A DNA stretch of 64,000 bases from Methanosarcina horonobensis HB-1 = JCM 15518 (GCF_000970285.1 NZ_CP009516.1:1653036-1717035), one strand, 5' to 3'; positions 17,898-26,957 are shown, counted from the stretch's first letter. Made by a program: numbers and translations. The notes: generated from the sequence alone by a model not told the origin.

Positions 17898-18295
17898 GAC
17901 CTGAGAATAAACCAAAATTAGCGATTAAACGGCGATTAGGGGTAGGACGAAAAAAAGTTTATCGGGATTTCTCTTTCCTAACCTTTCTTTCAAATTTGCC
18001 TTTCTTTTTTGAAGAACCGTCAGCCAATATCGCGAAGACACTTATATTCTCTGTGAGTTGAAAAGCACTTTTCTGGGTAAGTGAAAGTGTTCTCTTAGTC
18101 CCGGGATATTCTTTCAATGTCTATTTCTCTCAGTTGAATTGGCGGATTTTGAGTCACTTTCCATCTGTTTGACGGTCGGCTCAGGCTCCACGCGGTGCAG
18201 GGAGGAAACAACTGCAGATTTCCTCCCGGACTCTGGGACAAATTAACCCATTATGAGTGAGCACTAAAACTTTTCTTTTCAAAATAACTTACTTT
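17898..18295. other. Intergenic region between convergent genes
   Basis: AT-rich on both sides with a more GC-rich core at about 18120-18240 that contains the hairpin listed at 18200-18227. No ORF with coding character was seen. Confidence 0.5.
18200..18227. other. Perfect 9-bp stem-loop in convergent intergenic region
   Basis: gggaggaaa (18200-18208) and tttcctccc (18219-18227) enclose a 10-base loop. It sits in a locally GC-rich patch between the ends of the marker 16 and comDE genes. It may be a bidirectional terminator or part of a structured RNA; no T-tract follows on either strand. Confidence 0.45.
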
Positions 18296-19453
18296 TTAAT
18301 TCTCGTCTGTTTTCAGCGCTTTTTTGAAGCGTTTTGTAGCTTCTTCCGGACTCATGGGGATATTCGGAGCGTTTGTATTTCCAGGTTTCAGGATTACGTG
18401 GATCAGAGAAAGCTCCTTCATAGCTCTGAACTTCCTGAAGGCTTCTATCAAATTTTCCCTGGTATTTACTTTGGTCGTATTCTGGATTCCACAGGCGTTT
18501 GCAAAGATTTCAAGGTCAATGTACCTGAGGGCGCATGTTTCCTGGGAACCTGTAGATCCGTAGGCCCCGTTGTCAAGAGCAATAATTATCAGGTTTTTCG
18601 GAGCTTCTTTTGCAATCTCAAGAAGGGCGTTCGGGTTCATAAGAAGACTTCCGTCCCCGTCAAAAACAACAACTGTTTTCTCTGAGCGGAGAGCAATGCC
18701 CATACCTATGGAAGAGACAAGCCCCATTGAGCCGAACATATAGAAGTTAAGCTCTCTGTCCCTGCAGGAATAAAGTTCCTTACAGGGTACTCCGAGATTT
18801 GTTACGGTAATTTCGTCATCAAGTTCGGAAGCTACGGCGCAGATCGCATCATTTCTGAGCATGATTGGCTTGAGAACCTCTCCTGTAAGGGAAAACCTGC
18901 AAGTCCTTTCCATAACCTCCGGTTTTTCAGGCATACCTGCATCCTGCCAGGCACAGCAGTCCGAAGCTTCCCAGACTTTAGGGGAAATCAGAGCAACGTA
19001 GGGCCTCGAATTTTCAAAGGCATCGAGGATTACATTTTCAAGCTGGGGAAGCTTTTCAGCCTCATCAATTATTGTATATGCAAGCCCTGCCCCTTCTAGA
19101 ATAGAAGGGAGATGAACTCCCAGGGGAACCTGAGCTTCAATCCCTTCTTTGTAAACGCCTCGCCAGCTTGCCAGGATAGGCAGGGGTATTTTACAGGTTA
19201 CGTTCAGGGATTCAAGGGCATTGATCATGTTCCCGAGCCCTGTGCTCTGAATCAGCATCATGGGCTTTCCGCCAGCAAGATAGAATCCTGCGCAGATTCC
19301 CACTCCGTTTTCTTCCCTTGTCAACTTGATTTCAGGAAAATTTTTAGAGACTAGAGGAAGCAGATTTTTGATCCTATCACAGGGAAGGGTTGCTGCAAGG
19401 TCAATACCTGCGTTTTTCATGATTCTTATTACTTCTTCTTCCGGGTTTACCAT
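18296..19453 (-). CDS. comDE: Sulfopyruvate decarboxylase, fused alpha and beta parts
   Basis: 385 residues. It removes CO2 from sulfopyruvate to give sulfoacetaldehyde in coenzyme M synthesis, using thiamine pyrophosphate. Residues ~1-165 match the ComD part (THDP PYR domain, LTREENGVGICAGFYLAGG). Residues ~190-380 match ComE, with the diphosphate/metal motif VVFDGDGSLLMNPNAL and NGAYGSTGSQ. In other methanogens these are two proteins; the fusion is typical of Methanosarcina. GAGGT precedes the ATG. It lies 118 bp downstream of cysteate synthase on the same strand, probably one operon. Confidence 0.95.
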   Translation of the reverse strand: MVNPEEEVIRIMKNAGIDLAATLPCDRIKNLLPLVSKNFPEIKLTREENGVGICAGFYLAGGKPMMLIQSTGLGNMINALESLNVTCKIPLPILASWRGVYKEGIEAQVPLGVHLPSILEGAGLAYTIIDEAEKLPQLENVILDAFENSRPYVALISPKVWEASDCCAWQDAGMPEKPEVMERTCRFSLTGEVLKPIMLRNDAICAVASELDDEITVTNLGVPCKELYSCRDRELNFYMFGSMGLVSSIGMGIALRSEKTVVVFDGDGSLLMNPNALLEIAKEAPKNLIIIALDNGAYGSTGSQETCALRYIDLEIFANACGIQNTTKVNTRENLIEAFRKFRAMKELSLIHVILKPGNTNAPNIPMSPEEATKRFKKALKTDEN

Positions 19454-19571
19454 GCATATACCTCAGTCCAAGCGTATACTTATCATGCACATATCGAGCT
19501 TGTTTCTCTTTCTCTTACAATTTCTTTGTGTACGGATTTACTAGAACTTAGGCCCTGATCAAGATAAGAGT

Positions 19572-20822
19572 TCAAATGTTCAATTCTTCGAGTGGAACAT
19601 CAGGGTCGTTGACAGTAACCGCAGGTTCAACCTGGAAAAGCGTAAGGTCTTCTTTCAGCCTCTTAAAACCCCCTCCTGCAATGTTCAGAAGAATGATATC
19701 ATCTTTTCCTACATTTCCTGCCTCCACGGCTTTTAACAGGGAAGCAGCCGCAACTGCTGAAGGCGGAAGGATATCTATTCCTTCAAGGGACTCGAAACGG
19801 GCCTTTGCTTTAAGGGCTTCCTCTCTGGTAATGGCATACATTATCCCGTTCGTATCGACAAGCGCATCATAGAGCCCACCAGTCACGGAGTAGGGTGGGG
19901 CCCTGTTAGTAAGCACGGTGGCATAAGTGTCTTCGATCTGCTTCTTTGCGTCTTTCATGTCGATCTCTGGAATGATCTCCCTTCTTCCTGCCTTCCATGC
20001 GTTATACATAGGAACAAAGGGAAGGTTCTGGGCAAGCTGGAGTTTTGGGAGCTTTGAGCCGAAACGGCCATCAGCCCTGAGCCGCAGTGAAGCTTCCCAG
20101 GCTGAAATTCCTCCTGTACCGCTTCCAACTGCCTGGAAATAGTGGTCAGGCATTCTTCCTATGGTCACGGCTGCATCCAGCATCACAGTGCCCATTCCTT
20201 CTCTTCTGGCAACATTTCTGGCTCCTCCTTCAGGGACCATGCCAGGGAGTTTTGCAATCTTGCCTGCAAGGTTGATAGCATCGGTATAATCGTTTCCCGG
20301 AGTCATACTAATAAGATGAATGGAATCAGTCGGTTCTTCAGGGAGCCAGAGTTTGGGAATGCCCGAATCGGGAACCACTATATAAGCATCCGTGCCTGTA
20401 AGAGCCGAAACATGGGCAAAAGCCCTTCCCGTGTTTCCTGCAGAGGCAAGGACAATGGCTTTTCCTCCGGATTCTTTGAGAAGCTGCATGGTAGGATAGG
20501 CTTCGAGTTCTTTGAAGCTGCAGGTTTTGATAAAAGCCCCTCTCTCGGGCCAGTATCCGCTGAACCCTATGTACAGGTTTGAAAGCCCTAGTTCCCTTGC
20601 CAGAGCTTCGCTTTTGTACGTAATGGGCCCTGCTTCGGTGGTGAGTTCTTCCTGAATCGGAAGCCAGGAATGAAACCTTCCTATTCCAGGCTGGGTTCGG
20701 AGCTCAAGCCTTTTTTCTAAATATTCTGCCCGCAAAAGTGAATCATCGTTTTCACAGGTTAGCCTGTATTCCTGGCCGTATTCTCTGCCGCATTTCAGAC
20801 ATTTTAGTATGAATCTTCCCAT
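19572..20822 (-). CDS. Cysteate synthase (threonine synthase-like, PLP)
   Basis: 416 residues from the ATG at 20822 (a TTG at 20831 would add three residues). It is a fold-type II PLP enzyme related to threonine synthase: an N-terminal CLKCGREY segment, the PLP lysine in KTCSFKELEA, the ASAGNTGRAFAHVSA loop (~residue 125) and VGSGTGGISAWEAS (~225). In Methanosarcina the homologue turns O-phosphoserine and sulfite into L-cysteate, the first step of its coenzyme M route. Linkage to comDE, which acts two steps later, strongly supports this over threonine synthase. Confidence 0.93.
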   Translation of the reverse strand: MGRFILKCLKCGREYGQEYRLTCENDDSLLRAEYLEKRLELRTQPGIGRFHSWLPIQEELTTEAGPITYKSEALARELGLSNLYIGFSGYWPERGAFIKTCSFKELEAYPTMQLLKESGGKAIVLASAGNTGRAFAHVSALTGTDAYIVVPDSGIPKLWLPEEPTDSIHLISMTPGNDYTDAINLAGKIAKLPGMVPEGGARNVARREGMGTVMLDAAVTIGRMPDHYFQAVGSGTGGISAWEASLRLRADGRFGSKLPKLQLAQNLPFVPMYNAWKAGRREIIPEIDMKDAKKQIEDTYATVLTNRAPPYSVTGGLYDALVDTNGIMYAITREEALKAKARFESLEGIDILPPSAVAAASLLKAVEAGNVGKDDIILLNIAGGGFKRLKEDLTLFQVEPAVTVNDPDVPLEELNI

Positions 20823-21103
20823 TGCTATCAAAGAAAACTGGGTTTCTTTTGCTAAATATATGTTCCTGAAAACTCAACTGAATATCCTTTATGTGATGTT
20901 ATTTTTAGCAAATATCCTGATATGGATAATAGATTGCAGTGAATGGAAGCCCCGAGAAGGAAGTAAACGAAAAATAAGCCGACGAGACCGATTTACGGGA
21001 AATGAGAAAAGAATTGGTAGATAAAGTGATGAGATACAAAAGGTGCGGAAGAAAGTTCAGGTAAGTGTTTAAGAAAGTCACCTGGTGTCTGAACTGAAAC
21101 CCG

Positions 21104-21562
21104 TTAAATGTAGAATATATCCTGAGTAGCTTTAGCGTGCTCAATAGTCTGCCTTTTACCGTTGGGGTAAACAAGGGTAAGTACATCTGGCTGCATTCCT
21201 AACTCTCTCGAGTCATGGAGGTAATTTTCGTCTCTTTGTCTGGAAATATCCTTTACATGAATTAAAGCATTGTTTATCCCTATTCTCTGGATCTCTATGT
21301 TCTCAAAATCAAAAAAGATCTCCTCTATTTTGGGCTCAAGATGCTTGCTCCCGAACATAAACATATAAACTTGGGCGAAGGGACTGAGCCGGTATTTTAT
21401 CTGGACATCCGCATCCGTCTTATTAAATTCGATCACCATACTGTCTATATGAATATATTTCCCTTCCCTGAACTGCTCAGTATTGACTCCGGGCGAGACT
21501 CTTGCAGCCATTAATGCAGCCGAGATGATCAGGGCGATAGTAATTATAGCTTTTATTTTCAT
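21104..21562 (-). CDS. Hypothetical exported or membrane-anchored protein
   Basis: 152 residues. The N-terminus (KIKAIITIALIISAALMAARV) is one hydrophobic segment typical of a signal peptide or anchor. The remaining ~125 residues are predicted mostly beta and charged, with MVIEFNKTDADVQIKYRLSP and a C-terminal LVYPNGKRQTIEHA. No family recognised and no cysteines. It is transcribed alone and stands about 280 bp from cysteate synthase. Function unknown. Confidence 0.65.
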   Translation of the reverse strand: MKIKAIITIALIISAALMAARVSPGVNTEQFREGKYIHIDSMVIEFNKTDADVQIKYRLSPFAQVYMFMFGSKHLEPKIEEIFFDFENIEIQRIGINNALIHVKDISRQRDENYLHDSRELGMQPDVLTLVYPNGKRQTIEHAKATQDIFYI

Positions 21563-21734
21563 TGTCTAACGCTGTATTGGTCTTCTTTTCTAATATATTT
21601 ATTTCCTACAGGGCTCTGCTCTTTATTAAGGGATTTCTCCTGCACCTATTAAGTTCTGCAATAATATTAAATAGCGTAAAGATAAAGCTATTCTATCCTT
21701 TAGACTATCTAAAAAACCAGAGTGAGGCTAAAAA

Positions 21735-21944
21735 GTGAGCAAAAACATTAATTTCGTCTGCCCCAAGTGCGGGAATAACTCCTTCGATACCGGCGAAATC
21801 CGCACAACCGGCGGTTTCATCAGTAAAGTCCTCGACATCCAGAACAAAAAGTTCACCCACGTCACCTGCAAGCGCTGCAAATATACCGAGTTCTACCAGG
21901 TTGACAGCAGCATGCTCGGAAACATTTTCGACCTGTTCACATAA
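21735..21944 (+). CDS. Small zinc-ribbon protein (DUF2082-like)
   Basis: 69 residues with two CxxC knuckles: CPKCGNNSF near the N-terminus and CKRCKYTEF near residue 48, forming a zinc ribbon. Between them is FDTGEIRTTGGFISKVLDIQNKKF. It resembles the DUF2082 nucleic-acid-binding zinc-ribbon family. The start is GTG at 21735 behind GAGG. It stands alone; role unknown, possibly nucleic-acid or protein contact. Confidence 0.8.
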   Translation: MSKNINFVCPKCGNNSFDTGEIRTTGGFISKVLDIQNKKFTHVTCKRCKYTEFYQVDSSMLGNIFDLFT

Positions 21945-22155
21945 AGCTGAGTCAAGGAAGATTTTTTTCGGAGAAAACTATCTCTTTCTTCTTTTCAAGT
22001 TTTTATTATTTCAATTATTTATTGACCTGGAGTGAGAAATGATGTTTCTAACGGAAATTTCCACGCTTGAGAAAGGGGAACCCTGTTTGAATAAATGGTC
22101 CTGAAAAGAGGGATTTGTTTTTTGGAGTTCTTGTTTCAGTTGCAATAGCTAAATC

Positions 22156-22926
22156 TCAAACTTTTTCAAACATTTCCCGCCTGAGATTTATTTCTTCCTT
22201 TAGCTTTTTATCTCTGGGGTCTTTTTTGCTCAGAATTTTCAGGATCTCAAGAGCTTGTTTGAAGTTCTCTTTTGCCTCTTCTTTTTGCCCCTTTTCAGAA
22301 AACAGGATTCCGAGATTATTGAGTGTCATTTCTTTATCTGATAGATATTCCGTATCTTCAGGATAGTTTTGAAGAAGCTTTTCATATATTTTCAGGGCTT
22401 TTTCATACTTTTCTTTTGCTTCTTCAAGCTGCCCCATTGCGAAAAGCAGTTCTCCGAGGTTGTTGAAGGTGTTTCCGGCATAAATTTGATAAAATTCGTT
22501 TTTCGGGTGGGAATCAAGAAGCTTCTGGCAGATTTCAAGTCCAGTCTCATAGCACTGTCTTGAGAGAACAAAGTTGCCCGTTCTCTGGTAAATATTGCCA
22601 AGATTTCCAATATTGTTTAGGTTCAGGCGGAGGGTGTCTGTGTAGAGTTCGTTTTCCGGGTCTTCTGAGAAGAGTCTCTCGCTAGTTTTTAAGGAAAAAG
22701 TGTAAGTTTCCATAGCTTCTTCAAGCCTGCCCAGGGACTGCAGGATCTGTCCTCTTGCTTTTAAGGTGTGGAATAGAATGGCTCCGTTTTTTGCTTCCTG
22801 TGCGGCTTTTTCAGCTTTCTGAAGAGACTCAAGGGATTCCTCAGGCTTTCCTTCCTGCATCAGGTCAACGGTTTTGTTAAAATGTTTTACTGCTTCTTCT
22901 CTCAGCTTCTCAGGTTTCTCGGGCAT
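22156..22926 (-). CDS. TPR-repeat protein (paralogue of the one at 23619)
   Basis: 256 residues, with about five TPRs (EESLESLQKAEKAAQEA, LEEAMETYTFSLK, FVLSRQCYETGLEICQKLL, LEEAKEKYEKALKIYEKLL, KEEAKENFKQALEIL) and no catalytic domain or membrane segment. A TATA-like gtataag lies about 30 bp before the ATG and no ribosome-binding site is visible, so the mRNA may be leaderless. It is a likely protein-protein adaptor. It and the paralogue at 23619 flank a membrane protein with LonB-like hairpins. Confidence 0.85.
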   Translation of the reverse strand: MPEKPEKLREEAVKHFNKTVDLMQEGKPEESLESLQKAEKAAQEAKNGAILFHTLKARGQILQSLGRLEEAMETYTFSLKTSERLFSEDPENELYTDTLRLNLNNIGNLGNIYQRTGNFVLSRQCYETGLEICQKLLDSHPKNEFYQIYAGNTFNNLGELLFAMGQLEEAKEKYEKALKIYEKLLQNYPEDTEYLSDKEMTLNNLGILFSEKGQKEEAKENFKQALEILKILSKKDPRDKKLKEEINLRREMFEKV

Positions 22927-23133
22927 ATTAAAAAAAAGGCTTTTATTGTCTTATACATTGTGTTATTGCTTGTGTTTTTTTACCTGTTTTCTCCCTTTTT
23001 TCCCAACTCCTTTATATATTACTAAAAGCTTAATTTATAGATGTCCAAAATTTCATGTCTTTCTTAATCTACTTTTTCTGGATATCTTGCTGTTTATCGA
23101 CGTTAGAAAGGGGTATGTACAGGCAGGGGCAGT

Positions 23134-23574
23134 ATGAACCGGGATACCGAGAAAGAAGAGAAGAATAAAAGTCCCGAAAGGATTTGTAGTCGAACTGCTG
23201 GAAAAAGCAAGTATGAGAGGCTTTTCATAATACTAGTTGGAATCTTGCTCGCAACTGTCTTTTTCTATACCTTTTACATAGGGCAGCTTCTCTGGGGTAT
23301 AGTTATTGATATTCTTATCCTCAGGCTATACTTTCTCGTGCAACAGGAAAGGCGTTACTTCAGGGAGTGTAACCTGAATGAAAATGAAGCAGGAACTCCG
23401 CACGACCCCAGAACAAAGAAAAGGATAAGGCTGGCAAATATCCTGATCACCATATTTGTTCTCGGGCTTGTTGTCTACTCATATTTTACTTTGCAGTTTA
23501 TATGGGGGGTTGTTGTAGGATTGATGATCCTGCTCTACCTTCACATGCTGCTGTTTTCTGACAAAAATCTGTGA
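23134..23574 (+). CDS. Membrane protein made of two LonB-like transmembrane hairpins
   Basis: 146 residues. A charged N-terminus (~28 residues) is followed by hairpin 1 (~29-70, with FYIGQLLWGIVIDILIL) and a charged loop, then hairpin 2 (~105-143, with VVYSYFTLQFIWGVVVGLMIL). Hairpin 2 aligns without gaps to the membrane insert of LonB 2.1 kb downstream (IIYSYFVSQLLWGIIAGIMIL): about 16 of 34 positions are identical, including YSYF, Q, WG, G and MIL. No ATPase or protease domain is present. AGGGG precedes the ATG. It may pair with LonB in the membrane; that is inference. Confidence 0.8.
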   Translation: MNRDTEKEEKNKSPERICSRTAGKSKYERLFIILVGILLATVFFYTFYIGQLLWGIVIDILILRLYFLVQQERRYFRECNLNENEAGTPHDPRTKKRIRLANILITIFVLGLVVYSYFTLQFIWGVVVGLMILLYLHMLLFSDKNL

Positions 23575-23618
23575 GAAAACCTGTAAGAGCAGGCTTATAA
23601 CATACCTGTAATTACCTC

Positions 23619-24383
23619 TCAAAGCCCTTCCAGCCTTTCTCTTGTCAGAGTAATAGCTTCTTTAATCTTTTCATTTTCAGACTGCTGGGAAAGTAGATTT
23701 TCCTGCATTTCCAGAGCTCTATCAAGGCTCTTTTTTGCGGTTTCGATTTCTTTTGGTCCCTGCTGTTTAAGGCAACCTCCTAACTGACTGAGCGCGACTG
23801 AGAGTTCTGCCTGGTATCCAAGATTGTCAGGTTTATCATTGTAAAGTTTCTGATAAATATCGACTGCTTCCCGGAGGATCTCACAGGCTTTATCAAGAGA
23901 GCCGGATTCTGTGAGAAGTGCACCGTAATTGTTCAGGTTTTCACCGGCATAAGACTGGAAAACGACATTTTCAGGATTCTTTGCGGTCAGCTCGGAATAG
24001 ATTTGACGGGCTTGAGAATAGGATTCTACGGCTCTGTCCTTTTGACCTTTTTTTTTAAGGAGGTTTCCTGTATTGCTCAGGGTTGTACCCATGTAGTGCT
24101 GGTAGTCTGAGTTTTCCGGGTCGGTTTTCAGGAGTTCTGAACCTACTTCAAGGGCCTTTTCATATGTCTCAAGGGCCTGATCATACTCTTTTGCTGAGTA
24201 AAGGATACCTCCTCGAGTAAAAAGGATATAATAAAGAGCATCTGTTGATTTAGCCTGCTTTGCAGACTTTTCGGCTTTATCAAGGGTTTCGAGGGCTTTA
24301 TTCAGTTTGCCTTTCTTGATTTGGCTTACTGCACTGTGAATCTGCTTTAGAAGGAGAAGATTTTTTACCTTGCTTCTGGACAT
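23619..24383 (-). CDS. TPR-repeat protein (paralogue of the one at 22156)
   Basis: 254 residues with TPRs throughout (LNKALETLDKAEKSAKQA, YDQALETYEKALEVGSELL, KDRAVESYSQARQIYSEL, LDKACEILREAVDIYQKLY). Its domain plan, length and ends (ITLRERLEGL-like C-terminus) match the protein at 22156-22926, so the two are duplicates. It has no signal peptide or enzyme domain and is a probable adaptor. It is convergent with the LonB-like hairpin membrane protein and divergent from lonB across a 500-bp regulatory gap. Confidence 0.85.
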   Translation of the reverse strand: MSRSKVKNLLLLKQIHSAVSQIKKGKLNKALETLDKAEKSAKQAKSTDALYYILFTRGGILYSAKEYDQALETYEKALEVGSELLKTDPENSDYQHYMGTTLSNTGNLLKKKGQKDRAVESYSQARQIYSELTAKNPENVVFQSYAGENLNNYGALLTESGSLDKACEILREAVDIYQKLYNDKPDNLGYQAELSVALSQLGGCLKQQGPKEIETAKKSLDRALEMQENLLSQQSENEKIKEAITLTRERLEGL

Positions 24384-24885
24384 GAGAGAAAAATCCCTTT
24401 TACTTTTTTAAATAGCTGTCGATGTCTATTCGCAAGCATCGGATAAAATCTGAATATAAAGATTCTGGTGATGATAATGTTAAGAGTAATAGTTAAGGAT
24501 GATGTTCAGGTAAGGGTGATGTTTAACTATATATAGAGGATCTAGCATAGGTATGTAAAAAAATATCTTAAAATTCTCTGTGAATTAATTTGGCAATTAA
24601 TTTTCTGATCCAGTTTTAGAATCGAATATTCAGCCAGCAAATTGTATATAATAAGAGGTTTCTATATACTGTATATACAGTGGCAGGTTAATTTTATATA
24701 CCGTAAGTCTATATAATTAACCAAAGTATGGATGGGGTTACAGTAACTTCAGGAGCCTGTTATTGTAACAGCCGCTTTTGCCCGTTATTCTACCATCAAG
24801 TCTATTATTTTTTCAAAAAAGCGTCAAGTATTTAATCTCGATCAGATAACGTCTATCAAATAACGTTCGAATATGTGAGCTAACC
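24384..24885. promoter_or_regulatory. Regulatory gap upstream of lonB with several palindromes
   Basis: A perfect 14-bp palindrome actgtatatacagt lies at 24668-24681, inside TATA-like sequence. Further on are gttacagtaac (about 24736-24746) and ctgttattgtaacag (about 24757-24771), which share the GTTAC/GTAAC core. The cluster sits 110-220 bp before lonB, in the only gap shared with the divergent TPR gene. Operators for stress control of lonB are a reasonable inference. Confidence 0.5.
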
Positions 24886-26955
24886 ATGGTATATAATAAT
24901 AATCAGAACATAGACGGATCTTCGGAGAATATGGACATGCAAGCCCATGAAGTGGGAGAGGCTGTTCCAAAAGTAGACCCGTCTGCGGCCGACCAGACGA
25001 AGGATAAGTCAACTCAGGTCATGGCCGAGTCTGAGTTAAGTGAAGACATAGATGAAGATGTTGAAATCGGCTTCCAGTTTGAAGATACTTCAAACATAGA
25101 GGTTCCCAAGCTTCTTATTGACCAGGTACTGGGGCAGGAACATGCAGTGGAAGTCGTAAGAAAGGCAGCCAGCCAGAGACGTCATATTATGATGATAGGG
25201 ACTCCAGGTACAGGAAAGTCCCTGCTTGCAAAGGCAATGGCAGAACTTCTTCCTAAAGAAGAGCTTAAGGATATCCTTGTATATCCCAACCTCGAAGACC
25301 TTAATAATCCCAAGATAAGAGAAGTTCCAGCCGGAAAGGGCAGAGAAATTGTCATGGCTCACAAGATGGAGGCAAGAAAGAAAGCCCAGGCACGGAACAT
25401 GCTTATGATGCTCTTTGTTGTGGGTATTATCATCTATTCTTACTTCGTCTCCCAGCTGCTCTGGGGTATCATTGCAGGCATAATGATTCTCATGTTAACC
25501 CGCCAGTTCCTTCCCAAAGAGGAAATGATGATTCCGAAAATGGCGGTTTCAAATTATGATAAGGAGCACGCACCCTATATCGATGCAACCGGAGCTCATG
25601 CAGGAGCCCTACTCGGAGATGTCAGGCATGACCCCTTCCAGTCCGGAGGGCTTGAAACCCCTGCTCACGACAGGGTGGAAGCCGGAGACATCCACAAAGC
25701 CCACAAGGGTGTGCTTTTCATTGACGAAATCAATACTCTCAGGCTTGAGTCCCAGCAGAGTCTCCTGACTGCGCTTCAGGAAAAGGAATACCCGATTACC
25801 GGGCAGTCCGAAAGAAGCTCGGGAGCTCTTGTCAAGACCGAACCTGTACCCTGCGACTTTATCATGGTCTCTGCAGGGAACCTGGATGCAGTACAGAAAA
25901 TGCACCCTGCGCTCAGGTCAAGGATAAAAGGTTACGGGTACGAAGTCTACATGCAGGATTCCATGGAAGACACTCCAGAAAACCGGAAGAAGCTTGTCCG
26001 TTTCGTTGCACAGGAAGTCGTCAGGGACGGTCACATCCCTCACTTTGACGAGGGTGCAGTAGAAGAAGTAATCAGGGAAGCCAGGAGGCGTGCAGGTAGG
26101 AAAGGCCACCTTACTCTCAAGCTCCGTGATCTTGGCGGGCTTGTGCGTGTTGCAGGCGATATTGCTCATTCTGAAGGGGCTCCGCTTACAACTGCCGAGC
26201 ATGTGCTTTCAGCAAAAAGAATTGCAAGGTCCATAGAGCAGCAGCTTGCCGACAGCTACCTCGAACACCGCAAGGAATACGAGTCCTTCCTCAGGAGAGG
26301 TTCTGCTGTGGGAAGAGTCAACGGGCTTGCAGTTATGGGCGGAGATTCGGGAATCGTACTTCCTATCGTATCCGAAGTTACACCCTCACTCTCAGGTGCC
26401 GAAGGGCGAATTATTGCAACCGGCAAACTCAAGACCATTGCAAAAGAGGCAGTGCAGAACGTATCCGCAGTAATCAAGAACATGACAGGCACGGATATTT
26501 CCCGCCACGATATCCATATCCAGTTTGTCGGGACATATGAAGGTGTAGAAGGAGACAGTGCATCGGTTTCCATTGCTACAGCCGTTATTTCGGCAATCGA
26601 AAGGATCCCTGTGGATCAAACTGTAGCAATGACGGGTTCTCTTTCTGTCAGGGGCGATGTTCTGCCTGTTGGTGGGGTCACCTACAAGATCGAGGCTGCA
26701 GCCCAGGCAGGCATGAAGAAAGTCATCATACCTAAAGCCAATGAGGCAGATGTTCTTGTCGAAAAGGCATATCGGGAAAAGATTCAGATTGTTCCTGTTT
26801 CCTCGATTGCGGAAGTGCTGGAGCACAGCCTTGTGGGCCCCAGAAAAAACACGATTATAGAAAAACTCAAAAATATTACAAAACTAAGTTTCGATATTCC
26901 GGAAGTATCACCCGCTTCCGTACAGGCTATTAATCTCTTCGGGTGCAGGAACTGA
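24886..26955 (+). CDS. lonB: Membrane-bound ATP-dependent protease LonB
   Basis: 689 residues, the archaeal LonB type. An acidic N-terminus (~70 residues) precedes the AAA+ domain with Walker A GTPGTGKS (~105). Two transmembrane helices are inserted at ~170-206, and Walker B KGVLFIDEIN lies at ~275. The C-terminal Lon protease domain has the Ser/Lys dyad: Ser in EGDSASVSIA (~557) and Lys in VTYKIEAA (~600). It degrades misfolded proteins at the inner face of the membrane. The start at 24886 has only a weak ribosome-binding site. tldD follows three bases after the stop, so lonB-tldD-tldE form an operon of proteolysis genes. Confidence 0.97.
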   Translation: MVYNNNQNIDGSSENMDMQAHEVGEAVPKVDPSAADQTKDKSTQVMAESELSEDIDEDVEIGFQFEDTSNIEVPKLLIDQVLGQEHAVEVVRKAASQRRHIMMIGTPGTGKSLLAKAMAELLPKEELKDILVYPNLEDLNNPKIREVPAGKGREIVMAHKMEARKKAQARNMLMMLFVVGIIIYSYFVSQLLWGIIAGIMILMLTRQFLPKEEMMIPKMAVSNYDKEHAPYIDATGAHAGALLGDVRHDPFQSGGLETPAHDRVEAGDIHKAHKGVLFIDEINTLRLESQQSLLTALQEKEYPITGQSERSSGALVKTEPVPCDFIMVSAGNLDAVQKMHPALRSRIKGYGYEVYMQDSMEDTPENRKKLVRFVAQEVVRDGHIPHFDEGAVEEVIREARRRAGRKGHLTLKLRDLGGLVRVAGDIAHSEGAPLTTAEHVLSAKRIARSIEQQLADSYLEHRKEYESFLRRGSAVGRVNGLAVMGGDSGIVLPIVSEVTPSLSGAEGRIIATGKLKTIAKEAVQNVSAVIKNMTGTDISRHDIHIQFVGTYEGVEGDSASVSIATAVISAIERIPVDQTVAMTGSLSVRGDVLPVGGVTYKIEAAAQAGMKKVIIPKANEADVLVEKAYREKIQIVPVSSIAEVLEHSLVGPRKNTIIEKLKNITKLSFDIPEVSPASVQAINLFGCRN

Positions 26956-26957
26956 CC

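Noticed and set aside
19572-20822. Annotation as threonine synthase
   Set aside because: The fold is the same, but linkage to the comDE fusion and the KTCSFKELEA active-site context fit cysteate synthase better.
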